Shown here: one piece after another, positions 46,179 to 54,698 of the stretch
Position numbering within the stretch: position 1 is the first letter of the stretch
How the letters are laid out: the number at the start of each line of letters is the position of its first letter
Assembly: GCF_027257975.1 (NCBI RefSeq)
Contig: NZ_JANZKX010000006.1
Coordinates: 1-64,000, forward strand
Direction of reading: 5' to 3'
Length of the DNA stretch: 64,000 nt
Origin: Pelomonas sp. BJYL3
Lineage (GTDB): Bacteria; Pseudomonadota; Gammaproteobacteria; Burkholderiales; Burkholderiaceae_C
Position numbers and translations under genes: made by a program
The notes under the pieces: model-generated
What the model saw: only the letters and a program-made list of their open reading frames with translations
Databases searched by the model: none
What the model was told of the DNA's origin: nothing

Positions 46179-46217
46179 GGGCGCGGCTTGCCAGGGCCGT
46201 CTGCCGGCCGGGGCCCC

Positions 46218-46442
46218 TCACATCAAGCGGCGAAAGGCCAGGTGCGTGATCAAGGGCTCACCCTGGACCTGCTGCACCTGACGTTCGATGACCTCCACCT
46301 TGCCGGACTTCGCCATGGCACAGATGTCCTCGGCAACCCCGTCATAGACCCAGGGCAGCTCGAGGGCGGTGCCGCATCGCGGCAGCTCGACCAGCTCGCC
46401 GATCCGGGACTCGAGAACCAGTGCTCGTGAAATGGTGCCCAT
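46218..46442 (-). CDS. Small conserved-looking protein of unknown function
   Basis: The 74-aa frame starts at ATG 46442 with GGAGG about 8-9 bases upstream. The sequence is balanced and soluble (MGTISRALVLESRIGELVE ... ICAMAKSGKVEVIERQVQQ) with two cysteines, unlike the Arg/Pro-rich shadow frames nearby. It is convergent with the AraC gene. No function can be given. Confidence 0.6.
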   Translation of the reverse strand: MGTISRALVLESRIGELVELPRCGTALELPWVYDGVAEDICAMAKSGKVEVIERQVQQVQGEPLITHLAFRRLM

Positions 46443-46573
46443 GACTCGCGCCTCCACACGCTCTTCTGCACGTGGCGTTCATGTTGGAGCCGTCATGGAG
46501 TCCTCGCAAGCGCAGTCCGTCAAAGCGCTGATCCAGGGCAAGGAAAGTGGTGGCGTGGCTTCGCCGAGGCTGA

Positions 46574-46595
46574 AGGCCGCCCACGCGGGCGGCCT
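46574..46595 (-). terminator. Terminator-like hairpin after the glycine-regulated binding-protein gene
   Basis: AGGCCGCCC and its complement form a perfect 9-bp stem around a 4-base loop 22 bases past the stop of the minus-strand gene at 46617. There is no strong T-run. Confidence 0.6.
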
Positions 46596-46616
46596 CTCAT
46601 GCAGCGGCCAGCCCAC

Positions 46617-47759
46617 TCAGCGCACCACGCCCAGTTCCTCGCGCTGACCGCCCTTGAAGGTGTAGAGGGTCAGGGCTCCGTTCCTGATGTCGCCCTTGTC
46701 GTCGAAGGCCACGGTGCCGGTGACGCCCTGCATGCTGAGCTTCTGCAGCACGGGCAGGTAGCGGGCGGGCTCGGCGGAGCCGGCCTTGGCCATGGCTTCG
46801 GCCAGGGCCTTGGTGGCGTCGTAGGTGTAGGGCGAGTAGATCTGGACCTCGGTGCCGAACTTCTTCTTGAAGTCGGCCTTGAATTTGTCGAAGCCGGGGC
46901 GCAGCGTGCCGTCGATGCCGCCCGCGATGGCGCAGACGACCTGCCCGTCCAGCATCTGGCCCGAGGCCAGCTTGGGCAGCTCCGCGGTGCACACGCCGTC
47001 ACCGCCGAGGAACTTGGACTGGATGCCCAGCTGCTTCATCTGGCGCAGCATGGGCCCGCCGACGGCATCCATGCCGCCGTAGAACACTACGTCCGGCCTG
47101 GCCGCCTTGATGCCGGTGAGGATGCCGGTGAAGTCGGTGGCCTTGTCATTGGTGAACTCGCGCTTGACGACGGTGGCGCCGGCCGCCTTGGCGGCCTTCT
47201 CGAACTCGCTGGCGACGCCCTGGCCGTAGGCGGTGCGGTCGTCGATGACGGCCACCGTCCGGGCCTTCAGCGTCTGCACCGCATAGCGGCCCAGCGTGCC
47301 GCCCAGCTGGGCGTCGTCCGCCACCATGCGGAAGCTGGTCTTGAAGCCCTGGCGGGTGTATTTGGGATTGGTCACCGAGGGCGCGATCTGAGGGATGCCA
47401 GCCTCGGCATAGATGCGGGCGGCCGGGATGGCGGTGCCGGAGTTCAGGTGGCCGACGACGCCGTTCACCTTGAGATCCACCAGCTTCTGCGCGGCCTGGG
47501 TGCCCTGCTTCGGGTCACCCGCATCGTCCTCGGCCACCAGCTCGAAGCGTGCCGGCCGGCCACCGATCTGCAGGCCCTTGGCGTTCAGCTCTTCCACGGC
47601 CATGCGGACGCCGTTCTCGTTGTCATGCCCGAGGTGGGCGGCCGGGCCGCTCAGCGCAGCCACATGGCCGATCTTGACGAGCAGCGGCTCTGCTGCCTGG
47701 GCAGACAGGGAAACACAGGCCGCGGCGACGGCGCCGAGGCGGATGGCGGGGTGGTTCAT
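46617..47759 (-). CDS. Amino-acid ABC transporter substrate-binding protein (LivK type) under glycine riboswitch
   Basis: The 380-aa product has a signal peptide (cleavage near LSAQAAEP) and the type I binding-protein pattern: GHVAALSGPAAHLGHDNENGVRMAVEELNAKG, GVVGHLNSGTAIPAARIYAEAG and VIDDRTAYGQGVASEFEKAAK. It is a paralogue of the protein at 19125-20249. A tandem glycine riboswitch lies just upstream on the same strand, so expression should follow glycine level. No permease or ATPase genes adjoin it. The ligand may be glycine or another small amino acid; this is inferred from the riboswitch. Confidence 0.94.
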   Translation of the reverse strand: MNHPAIRLGAVAAACVSLSAQAAEPLLVKIGHVAALSGPAAHLGHDNENGVRMAVEELNAKGLQIGGRPARFELVAEDDAGDPKQGTQAAQKLVDLKVNGVVGHLNSGTAIPAARIYAEAGIPQIAPSVTNPKYTRQGFKTSFRMVADDAQLGGTLGRYAVQTLKARTVAVIDDRTAYGQGVASEFEKAAKAAGATVVKREFTNDKATDFTGILTGIKAARPDVVFYGGMDAVGGPMLRQMKQLGIQSKFLGGDGVCTAELPKLASGQMLDGQVVCAIAGGIDGTLRPGFDKFKADFKKKFGTEVQIYSPYTYDATKALAEAMAKAGSAEPARYLPVLQKLSMQGVTGTVAFDDKGDIRNGALTLYTFKGGQREELGVVR

Positions 47760-47823
47760 GGGATCTCTCCTGGGGACGTCAGCGACACGGTGACGCCGCC
47801 GGACCTCGGCGGTCGTCGCCCCC

Positions 47824-48018
47824 TCTGTCGCTGATGCCTGAGAGATTCCTCCCGCCCAGGATGGGGCGGGCTTGCTCCTTCGGCGCGCCGGAAGACGTCA
47901 TGCAACCGGCAACTCTGCAGAGTTCGTCCACGACATCGGTCCCTTTGCCTGAGAGTTTCCGGGGCGGTTGCTCCTTCGGCGCCGCGCGGGGTGGCGCGCG
48001 GACTCTCCCGATGTCGCT
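47824..48018 (-). ncRNA. Tandem glycine riboswitch
   Basis: On the minus strand two aptamers appear: CGGGAGAGTC (about 48000-48010), CGCCGAAGGAGCAACCGCC (about 47965-47982) and ACTCTCAGGCAAAGG (about 47943-47957); then GCGCCGAAGGAGCAAGC (about 47869-47885) and GAATCTCTCAGGCATCAGCGACAG (about 47826-47849). The gene at 46617-47759 begins about 65 bases downstream. Boundaries are approximate. Confidence 0.94.
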
Positions 48019-48227
48019 CGGGCTTGTGGCCAGCAAGGTCCTCAGCGGGTGGGCTGCACCTTGCAGTGAAGGCTTTGATTATGCCCACGAATCAGGGTTT
48101 ACCCACAATCAAATCCAGAACCTTTTTGTCAAGTGTGCCAGTAAGACCCTCTTGATGCGGATTCGCGCCCGCAGGTCCATAGTGACCGGGAGCCGCCCTT
48201 GCCCTTCTGCTGACGGGAGCCTGCGCC

Positions 48228-49631
48228 ATGAGTGAACACCGCCCTCCAACGCCCGGCCTGCGTGTCGAGCACGATTCCATGGGCACCGTGGAAGTGCCCG
48301 CCGACGCCTGGTTCGGCGCCCAGACCCAGCGCGCCGTGCTGAATTTCCCCATCAGCGGGCAGCCCCTGCCGCCCGCCTTCATCCGTGCCCTGCTGCTCAT
48401 CAAGGGTGCGGCGGCGTCGGCCAATGGCGAGCTCCAGCAGCTCGACGCCGCCGCCGCGCAGGCCATCGCACAGGCCAGCGAGGCGCTGCTGAAGCTGGAG
48501 GACGCGTCCCTGATGAAGCACTTTCCCGTCGACGTCTTCCAGACCGGTTCCGGGACCAGCAGCCACATGAATGCCAACGAGGTGCTGGCCACCCTGGCGA
48601 GCAGGATCCACGGCGCTCCGGTGCATCCCAATGACCAGGTGAACGCCGGCCAGAGCAGCAATGACGTGGTGCCCAGCGCCCTGCATGTGGCCGCGGCGCT
48701 GACGGTCTCGCAGCGCCTGCTGCCCGCGATGGATCACCTGGTGCAGGTGCTGCATCGCAAGGCGGACACCGTGCACGCCCACGTCAAGACCGGCCGCACT
48801 CATCTGATGGACGCCCTGCCGGTGCGCCTCAGCCAGGTGCTGGGCGGCTGGGCCGCGCAGGTGCAAGGGGCCCGCGAGCAGGTCCAGGCGGCCCTGCCGT
48901 TGATGCAGCGCCTGGCCCTGGGTGGGACGGCCGTGGGCACGGGCGTCAATGCCCATCCGGCCTTCGCGGGGCGCTGCTGCGAGGTGCTGAGCGAGCGCAC
49001 CGGCGTCGCCTTCGCACCGGGGCCCAACCGCTTTGCGCTGATGGGCAGCCAGGACGCCGCCGTGGCGATGTCGGGCGCGCTCAAGCTGGTGGCGGTGGTG
49101 CTGTCCAAGATCGCCAACGACCTGCGCTGGATGAACTCCGGGCCTCTTGCGGGCTTGGCCGAGATTGAGCTGGAGGCGCTGCAGCCGGGCTCGTCCATCA
49201 TGCCGGGCAAGGTCAACCCGGTGATCCCGGAGGCGGCCCTCATGGTGTGCGCCCAGGTGATGGGCAACGATGCCGTGATCACGCTGGCCGGCCAGTCCGG
49301 CAACTTCGAGCTCAATGTGATGCAGCCCCTGGTCGCCCGCAACCTGCTGGAGAGCATCACCCTGCTGACCGCCGTACTGCCGCTGCTGGCGGACAGGGCG
49401 ATCGCCAGCTTCCGGGTGAACGAGGACCGGCTGCGCGAGGCGCTGGCGCGCAATCCGGTGCTGGTAACGGCGCTCAATCCGCTGATCGGCTACGAGCGGG
49501 CTGCGGAAATCGCGAAGAAGGCCTGGCGCGAGAAGCGCCCCATTCTCGAGGTGGCCCTCGAGTGCACCGAGATCGATCCGGACACGCTGCAGGCGCTGCT
49601 GGACCCGGCCCGCCTGACCGGTGAGCACTGA
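48228..49631 (+). CDS. fumC: Class II fumarate hydratase
   Basis: The 467-aa product contains EHDSMGTVEVPADAWFGAQTQRA, TGSGTSSHMNANEV, HPNDQVNAGQSSNDV, TGRTHLMDALP and the superfamily signature GSSIMPGKVNP, all of fumarase C. The length is standard. It interconverts fumarate and malate without an iron-sulfur cluster. It is divergent from the glycine-riboswitch unit and separated from the next gene by 180 bases. Confidence 0.95.
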   Translation: MSEHRPPTPGLRVEHDSMGTVEVPADAWFGAQTQRAVLNFPISGQPLPPAFIRALLLIKGAAASANGELQQLDAAAAQAIAQASEALLKLEDASLMKHFPVDVFQTGSGTSSHMNANEVLATLASRIHGAPVHPNDQVNAGQSSNDVVPSALHVAAALTVSQRLLPAMDHLVQVLHRKADTVHAHVKTGRTHLMDALPVRLSQVLGGWAAQVQGAREQVQAALPLMQRLALGGTAVGTGVNAHPAFAGRCCEVLSERTGVAFAPGPNRFALMGSQDAAVAMSGALKLVAVVLSKIANDLRWMNSGPLAGLAEIELEALQPGSSIMPGKVNPVIPEAALMVCAQVMGNDAVITLAGQSGNFELNVMQPLVARNLLESITLLTAVLPLLADRAIASFRVNEDRLREALARNPVLVTALNPLIGYERAAEIAKKAWREKRPILEVALECTEIDPDTLQALLDPARLTGEH

Positions 49632-49811
49632 CGGCTGGAGCGCCCACGTGTCACGCCATCGCAGGGCGGACTGTGATTGGTGACAGTAGTCATCCCCTCT
49701 CGAGCCCGCAACACTGCCGCAGGTCCGACGAGCCCCTGCGCTTGGGGCGCCGGCAGCCGAGCGCGCCGCCGCCATCACCGTCGGCCATCCCCCACTTCAT
49801 CAGGAACACCC

Positions 49812-50225
49812 ATGAGCAAGAACTTTGAAACGCCCATCCAAGTCAAGTACCGGGACACGGATTCAATGGGTCATGTCAGCAGCCCGGTCTACTACGACTA
49901 CCTGCAGCACGCCTACCTCGAATTCATGTTCAAGGTGCTCTCGGTGCCCAAGCACGAGAAGCTGCCGCACATCATGGTCAAGACGGCCTGCGAGTATGTG
50001 CAGCCCGCCATGTTCGGCGACAGCCTCGTCGTGCGCAGCCGTGTCAGCGGCTTCGGCACCAAGAGCTTCGAGATCGAGCACATCATGCACCGCCAGGACG
50101 GGCAGGACACCGTGGTCGCCCGCGGCTACTCCAAGCACGTGATGTTCGACTACGAGAGCAACAAGACCACGCCCGTCACCGAGGACTTCAAGGCCCGCAT
50201 CCTGGACTTCCAGGGCAGCGTCTGA
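49812..50225 (+). CDS. Acyl-CoA thioesterase, hotdog fold (4HBT type)
   Basis: The 137-aa product starts at ATG 49812. The YRDTDSMGHVSSPVYYDYLQHAYLEF stretch contains the catalytic Asp pattern (DTDxMGH) of YbgC/FadM-like thioesterases; the usual NN after GHV is SS. It likely hydrolyses an acyl-CoA. It lies 22 bases before an acyl-CoA dehydrogenase gene, so the two are probably co-transcribed. Confidence 0.9.
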   Translation: MSKNFETPIQVKYRDTDSMGHVSSPVYYDYLQHAYLEFMFKVLSVPKHEKLPHIMVKTACEYVQPAMFGDSLVVRSRVSGFGTKSFEIEHIMHRQDGQDTVVARGYSKHVMFDYESNKTTPVTEDFKARILDFQGSV

Positions 50226-50247
50226 GAGCAGCGGCAGGAGATCCACC

Positions 50248-51417
50248 ATGATGATGCAGTGGTCCGAAACTCAAGCGGGTTTGCAGCGACGCTTCCAGGC
50301 GCTGGGCCAGGAGATCGCCGGCATGGGCCCGCGCCAGGACTTCGACGCCGCGCGCTGGCATCGCCTGCGCGAAGCCGGTCTCTGGGAGCTCCTGGGGCAG
50401 CGCGAGGGCCATGCCTCCGCGTGGTGGGACTTCACCGCGGCGCTGGAGGGCCTGGCGCAGACGGTGCGCTGCCCGGCCCTGCTGCTGTCGGCCATCGCCC
50501 AGGCGGGCATGGTGCGGGGGCTGCAGCGCCATGGCAGCGAGGCCCAGAAGGACCGCTACCTGCCCCTGCTGGCCCGCGGTGAGCTCTGCGCGACGGGCAT
50601 CGCCGAACCGGGCACGGGCACCGATGTCCGCAGCATCGCCAGCACCCTCACCCCCTGCCCTGGCGGCTATCGGCTGAACGGGAGCAAGTACAACATCGCG
50701 CATGCGCCGATGGCCGCTTTCTCGCTGATCGTCTGTCGGCATGCCGATGCCCCGGAGGCGGTGGCCCTGGTCTTCCTCGATCAGGAAACGCCCGGCCTCG
50801 TGATCGGCCCGGGCGACCGCAAGCTGGGCAACACGGACCTGCCCACCGGCAGCCTGGCCTTCCATGACGTCTTCGTCCCGCATGCGCAGGTGCTGGGCGA
50901 TGCTCGGCGCGGGCTGCGGCAGCTGGTGGACATCATTTCCCTGGGCCGGGCCTACTACGGCCTGGTGGCCGCTCACCTGGTGAGCCCCTTCCTCGACGAC
51001 GCCCTGCAGTACGCCCGTGGCCGCGAGAGCTTCAGGGAAGCCATCGTCGAGCACCAGTACGTCCAGCGCCGGCTGACGGACATCCGCATCGGCATGGAGC
51101 GCAGCCGCTGGACGGCCCTGGCCGCGGTCGGCAAGCTCATCAACGAGGAGCCGGACGCCCTGCTGGCCTGCTCCGTGGCCAAGCTGGTGGGCTCCGAGGA
51201 CCTGATCCGCAGCGCGCTGGACCTGGTCCGCCTCCACGGCAGCCGTGGCTACCAGGAAGGCCCCGTGGCCCTGCTGATGCGCGATGCCCTGGGCTTCGCC
51301 AGCGTCGGAGGGACGGAGGAGATGCATCGCAAGAACATCTTCAACCAGATGTCGCGGCCGGCGCAGGCTGCGGCCAGCACTCGGGCGCCGGCTTCCGGGC
51401 TGGTTCCTGCCGCGTGA
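50248..51417 (+). CDS. Acyl-CoA dehydrogenase
   Basis: The 389-aa product has the flavin acyl-CoA dehydrogenase layout: helical N-domain, CATGIAEPGTGTDVRSI (FAD/substrate loop), LNGSKYNIAHAP, and a C-terminal helical domain with VQRRLTDIRIGMERSRWTAL and RLHGSRGYQEG ending in SVGGTEEMHRKNIF. The usual catalytic Glu position near the end is not obvious to me. The stop overlaps the next gene by 4 bases. The acyl substrate is unknown; secondary metabolism is possible. Confidence 0.92.
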   Translation: MMMQWSETQAGLQRRFQALGQEIAGMGPRQDFDAARWHRLREAGLWELLGQREGHASAWWDFTAALEGLAQTVRCPALLLSAIAQAGMVRGLQRHGSEAQKDRYLPLLARGELCATGIAEPGTGTDVRSIASTLTPCPGGYRLNGSKYNIAHAPMAAFSLIVCRHADAPEAVALVFLDQETPGLVIGPGDRKLGNTDLPTGSLAFHDVFVPHAQVLGDARRGLRQLVDIISLGRAYYGLVAAHLVSPFLDDALQYARGRESFREAIVEHQYVQRRLTDIRIGMERSRWTALAAVGKLINEEPDALLACSVAKLVGSEDLIRSALDLVRLHGSRGYQEGPVALLMRDALGFASVGGTEEMHRKNIFNQMSRPAQAAASTRAPASGLVPAA

Positions 51418-52046
51418 GCGTCATGGCCGGTCCCGCCTGGCGCGCACGGCCACACGTCCTGGATCGGAGGTGCATCGCCCACACCGAGGCCTGGGAAAGC
51501 AGCGCGGCCCTGGACCGGCACTTCGGCGCGCCGGAGAATCGCCGGGCCCTTGGCAGCCTGGATGCCGTCCATGCCGCCGTCGCCCAGGGCGATTGCGATC
51601 TGGGGCTGCTGCCCCTGGAGAGCAGCCAGGAGGGCATGGTCAACCGCAGCCATGACCTCCTGTTCGCCGGCGGGGTCAAGGTCGTAGGTGAACTGCTGCA
51701 CGAGACCGGCGACGGGCCGGCATCGCCTGCCTGTGTCCGTTTCGGGCTCATCGCGCCCCCCGAGCACCCGGCTGACGCCCTGGACGACCGCCTGATGGTG
51801 GCCGTGGTGCTGCCGGAGCGGACGGGCAGCCTGGCGGACCTGCTGAGGCCCTTGGCGCGCCGCGACATCGCCATCGGGCACTGGTGCGCAAGGCCGGCGC
51901 GCCGGGACGGCTGGCACTATCGATTCCATTTCACGCTGTGCGCCCCGGCGGACAGCGAGGACGTCCGCCGGGCCTTGCAGGACGCTGCCACGCAGTGCAG
52001 GGAGCTGCGGCTGCTGGGTCGCTTCAGAGCGGCTCGACTGGCGTAG
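51414..52046 (+). CDS. Truncated prephenate dehydratase-like/ACT protein
   Basis: The 210-aa product starts in an ATGA overlap. Residues about 20-90 match the first lobe of prephenate dehydratase (LDAVHAAVAQGDCDLGLLPLESSQEGMVNRSHDLL). The second lobe is missing, and the TRF active-site motif reads VRF (ACVRFGLIA). An ACT domain follows (VVLPERTGSLADLL ... LLGRF, about 125-205). Full PheA-type PDT-ACT proteins are about 270-300 residues. It probably lacks dehydratase activity and may bind phenylalanine or a related ligand. It is coupled to the acyl-CoA dehydrogenase. Confidence 0.75.
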   Translation: MSVMAGPAWRARPHVLDRRCIAHTEAWESSAALDRHFGAPENRRALGSLDAVHAAVAQGDCDLGLLPLESSQEGMVNRSHDLLFAGGVKVVGELLHETGDGPASPACVRFGLIAPPEHPADALDDRLMVAVVLPERTGSLADLLRPLARRDIAIGHWCARPARRDGWHYRFHFTLCAPADSEDVRRALQDAATQCRELRLLGRFRAARLA

Positions 52047-52608
52047 CCGGGCCGCTCAGCAGCCCTCAATTGGCCTCAGGCGGCCCGCGCCTGCCCTTCC
52101 GACCCGCCGGTCACGCGAGTCGGACCCCAGGCCTGTGCGCGGGGGAGCTTGGCCGGTACAACCGGCCCGGCACCGCATGAGCAAGGCCGGACGCCGCACA
52201 TCACTCCCACACGGCATGCCGCGCCCGCGGTGCTGAGAGCCGGCCCCTCCTGATTGCGGTTGACCTTCTCTCTGGACGCCCGGCCGATCCGAGCCGGCCG
52301 CCTTCATGGGAGCCGCCAGTGCGCTCAATTGTTTTTCTACTCGCGTAATCAAGCGAGAAATCAGCTATTGAGCGGCAAGTCTTCGGGTCTGCAGGCCTAC
52401 TTTTCGCCTTCATTCATCGCACATGTAACCAAACGTCACCCGCTCAGAAGGCAGTAGGTGAAGGCCATTTGGGCAAATTGCAGCACCAAATCATGAAGCC
52501 CGTCACATATTGTTACGCCGACTCCGGGTTGTCCCCAGAGAATGCATAAAAACGCGAGCACTTAGTTATTTATTGAGTATGGCTGCTCGACGAACATGGG
52601 AGTCACAC
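52047..52608. other. 562-base intergenic region, AT-richer, upstream of the LuxR gene
   Basis: No supported gene. GGGCCGC/GCGGCCC (52049-52086, long loop) could be a weak terminator for the trio. From about 52320 composition becomes much more AT-rich than elsewhere, typical of a regulated promoter region. I did not find a convincing lux-box palindrome by eye. Confidence 0.45.
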
Positions 52609-53328
52609 ATGCAAGGAATCATTCAGTTCACGGCAGGGCTGCCGCATTGCGCGGCCGGCTTCGAGGATTCGGAATGCGAGCAGGCCATGGCGGCCTTTGC
52701 TGGCCGGCAGGGCTTTGACCACTGCCTGTACCTGGCGCACGTCTACCCGCCCATGACCCGCCCCACCGTCATTCAGGCAGGCAACTGCCCCGAGGGCTGG
52801 ATGGCCGCCTACTCGAGCCAGAACTTTGCCGAGGTCGACCCCTGGATCCGGCATGCCCAGTCGCACAGCAATCCCTGGCTGTGGGACTCCAGCAGCCAGC
52901 AGGCGCCCACGCCCTTCTGGCTGACGGCCCTGCGGCACGGCATGCGCCATGGCTGCACGCTGCCCGTGCGGACCGAGCACGGCATCATCGGCGCCATGAC
53001 CCTGGCCCGTGCGAAGGAGGCTGTGTCGCTGGAAGAATACGGCCAGAAATCGGCCAGCCTGCAGGCCTTCTGCCATGACCTTCACGCAGGGCTGCTGAAG
53101 CGCCGCCTGCCGCTGCTGTTCCACCGGCCGGATTCCCAGCTGAGCGAACGCGAGCGAACCATCCTGAAATGGACGGCCGATGGCAAGACCTCCTCGGAGA
53201 TCGCGCTCATCCTGGGGCTGACCAAGCGCACCATCAACTTCCATGTGGCCAAGGCCACCCTGAAGCTCAACTCCACCAACAAGACGCAAGCCGCGCTGAA
53301 GGCGGCCGTGCTGGGCATGCTGTTCTGA
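52609..53328 (+). CDS. LuxR-family quorum-sensing regulator (solo)
   Basis: The start at ATG 52609 is chosen because GGGAG lies 8 bases upstream; TTG 52510 and ATG 52579 lack a ribosome binding site. The 239-aa product has an autoinducer-binding domain with the key residues W-x3-Y (WMAAY), D-P (VDPW), W (PWLWD) and G (HGCTLPV), and a C-terminal HTH (LSERERTILKWTADGKTSSEIAL). These fit acyl-homoserine-lactone receptors. No luxI gene is in the window. Confidence 0.92.
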   Translation: MQGIIQFTAGLPHCAAGFEDSECEQAMAAFAGRQGFDHCLYLAHVYPPMTRPTVIQAGNCPEGWMAAYSSQNFAEVDPWIRHAQSHSNPWLWDSSSQQAPTPFWLTALRHGMRHGCTLPVRTEHGIIGAMTLARAKEAVSLEEYGQKSASLQAFCHDLHAGLLKRRLPLLFHRPDSQLSERERTILKWTADGKTSSEIALILGLTKRTINFHVAKATLKLNSTNKTQAALKAAVLGMLF

Positions 53329-53331
53329 GCT

Positions 53332-53356
53332 CGCGCCGTCGAGCCCTCGCGGCGCG
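53332..53356. terminator. Terminator-like hairpin between convergent genes
   Basis: CGCGCCG and its complement form a 7-bp stem with an 11-base loop, between the LuxR gene and the convergent Cys-rich gene. There is no T-run. Confidence 0.5.
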
Positions 53357-53362
53357 GTCGCC

Positions 53363-53707
53363 TCAGGCGCTCATCTGCCGGCAGGCCTGGGCGCAGCGGC
53401 GGCAGGCCTCGGCGCAGTGCTGGCAGTGCGCGTGGGCATGGACGGCGCAGGTCGCCGCGCAGGCATCGCACACCTCGGCACAGCAGTGGCAGAGCGCGGC
53501 GCTGAACTCGCTGTCACGCGCCATGAAACTGGCACAGAGGCGGCAGAGGGCGGCGCAATCCATGTCCAGCGTGATGCAGCGCGCCAGCATGGGGAGCTCG
53601 GGTTCGCGAAGGCAGGCGGCGGCGCAGTGGTCGCAGGCATCGGCGCAGGCGTGGCAGGCGGTGATGCAGGCGTTGTACAGCTGAGCATTGTGGGCGCTGG
53701 CAGGCAT
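53363..53707 (-). CDS. Cys-rich four-helix-bundle copper-storage-like protein
   Basis: The 114-aa product has about twenty Cys in CxxxC spacing along helical stretches (NACITACHACADACDHC, HCQHCAEACRRCAQACRQ), the pattern of the Csp/DUF326 family that binds many Cu(I) ions inside a four-helix bundle. No signal peptide is seen, so it is the cytosolic type. Transcribed toward the LuxR gene; the TetR gene upstream ends 92 bases before its start. Confidence 0.88.
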   Translation of the reverse strand: MPASAHNAQLYNACITACHACADACDHCAAACLREPELPMLARCITLDMDCAALCRLCASFMARDSEFSAALCHCCAEVCDACAATCAVHAHAHCQHCAEACRRCAQACRQMSA

Positions 53708-53799
53708 GAGGGTCTCCAGGAGCGGTGGCGGGGAGCCGCGAAGGCGGCAATCCGCATGCCTGCAGCCGGGGCCTCCTCAGCGGCGGCGCCTGCCTGGCA

Positions 53800-54420
53800 T
53801 CAGTGGACGCCCAGATAGCCCAGCACGGCGTCCACGATGGCGCGCTCGATCTCGGGCATCGAGAAGCCCAGCGGCGGCTCGATGACGGCCGCATGCACCA
53901 TGGATTCGATGATGCGCTGGATCACCCAGGCCGCCAGCTGGATGTCCTGGGGCACGATGTCGGCACGGTGCTGCTCCAGGAGTTGCTGGACCCTGGAGAA
54001 GATGCCCTTGTCGGAGGGGCTGTCGTTGGGCTTGGGCACTTCGAAGAAGGGCAGCTCCTGCTCCAGCACCCGGTGCAGACGCGGCTCGACCATGTGGGCG
54101 GCCATCAACGCCCGCACCATGGCTTCCACCTGGCTGCGCAGATTGCCGCGCTGGCCCGTACCCAGCACCGCCTCGATGACCTGGTACATCTGGCCGGCAT
54201 GGCGTTCGTGCAGCGCTGCGACCAGGGAGTCCTTGTTGGGGAAGTATTGGTAGACCGAACCCACGCTCACGCCGGCCCGCTCGGCCACGAGATTGGTACT
54301 GGTGCCGGCATAGCCGCGTTCCGCCAGCACGCCGGCAGCGGCCTCCAGGATGGCATCAACCATGCGGCGGGACCGGGCCTGGCTCGGGATCTTTCGCGGA
54401 CCTGCTTGCGTGTTGGGCAT
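53800..54420 (-). CDS. TetR/AcrR-family regulator
   Basis: The 206-aa product has the N-terminal HTH (MVDAILEAAAGVLAERGYAGTSTNLVAERAGVSVGSVYQYFPNKDSLV) and a helical ligand domain. It is on the same strand as the exporter operon and lies 278 bases beyond its last gene. TetR proteins next to EmrAB-type exporters are often their repressors; control of that operon is inferred from position only. Confidence 0.92.
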   Translation of the reverse strand: MPNTQAGPRKIPSQARSRRMVDAILEAAAGVLAERGYAGTSTNLVAERAGVSVGSVYQYFPNKDSLVAALHERHAGQMYQVIEAVLGTGQRGNLRSQVEAMVRALMAAHMVEPRLHRVLEQELPFFEVPKPNDSPSDKGIFSRVQQLLEQHRADIVPQDIQLAAWVIQRIIESMVHAAVIEPPLGFSMPEIERAIVDAVLGYLGVH

Positions 54421-54698
54421 CGCGTTTTCGCTGGGAGCAAGATGTCAGGGCATCAGGGAATGTCAGGCGGCCGCTCGCGTGATGGACACGAGCAGGCCTC
54501 GAGCGTCTTGGGGACCCTGTGGCCGGCCGCCCGGGAGCAGGGCTCCGGGCCTTCGCCGTCAGATGCGGGTCACGAGGTGACTTGCAAATGCGAGCTTGTA
54601 TGCATTTTATTGCATAGCCTCAGGCTGGGCATCGGCAGCCGGCTCGGACTCATCCCCCAATCAGGTGACAAGCCGGCGCTGCCAGGTCTGCCCCCGGC

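Noticed and set aside
51414-52046. BacA-like prephenate decarboxylase (bacilysin-type) for the PheA-like protein
   Set aside because: BacA proteins have no ACT domain and keep both PDT lobes; this protein lacks the second lobe and has an ACT domain.
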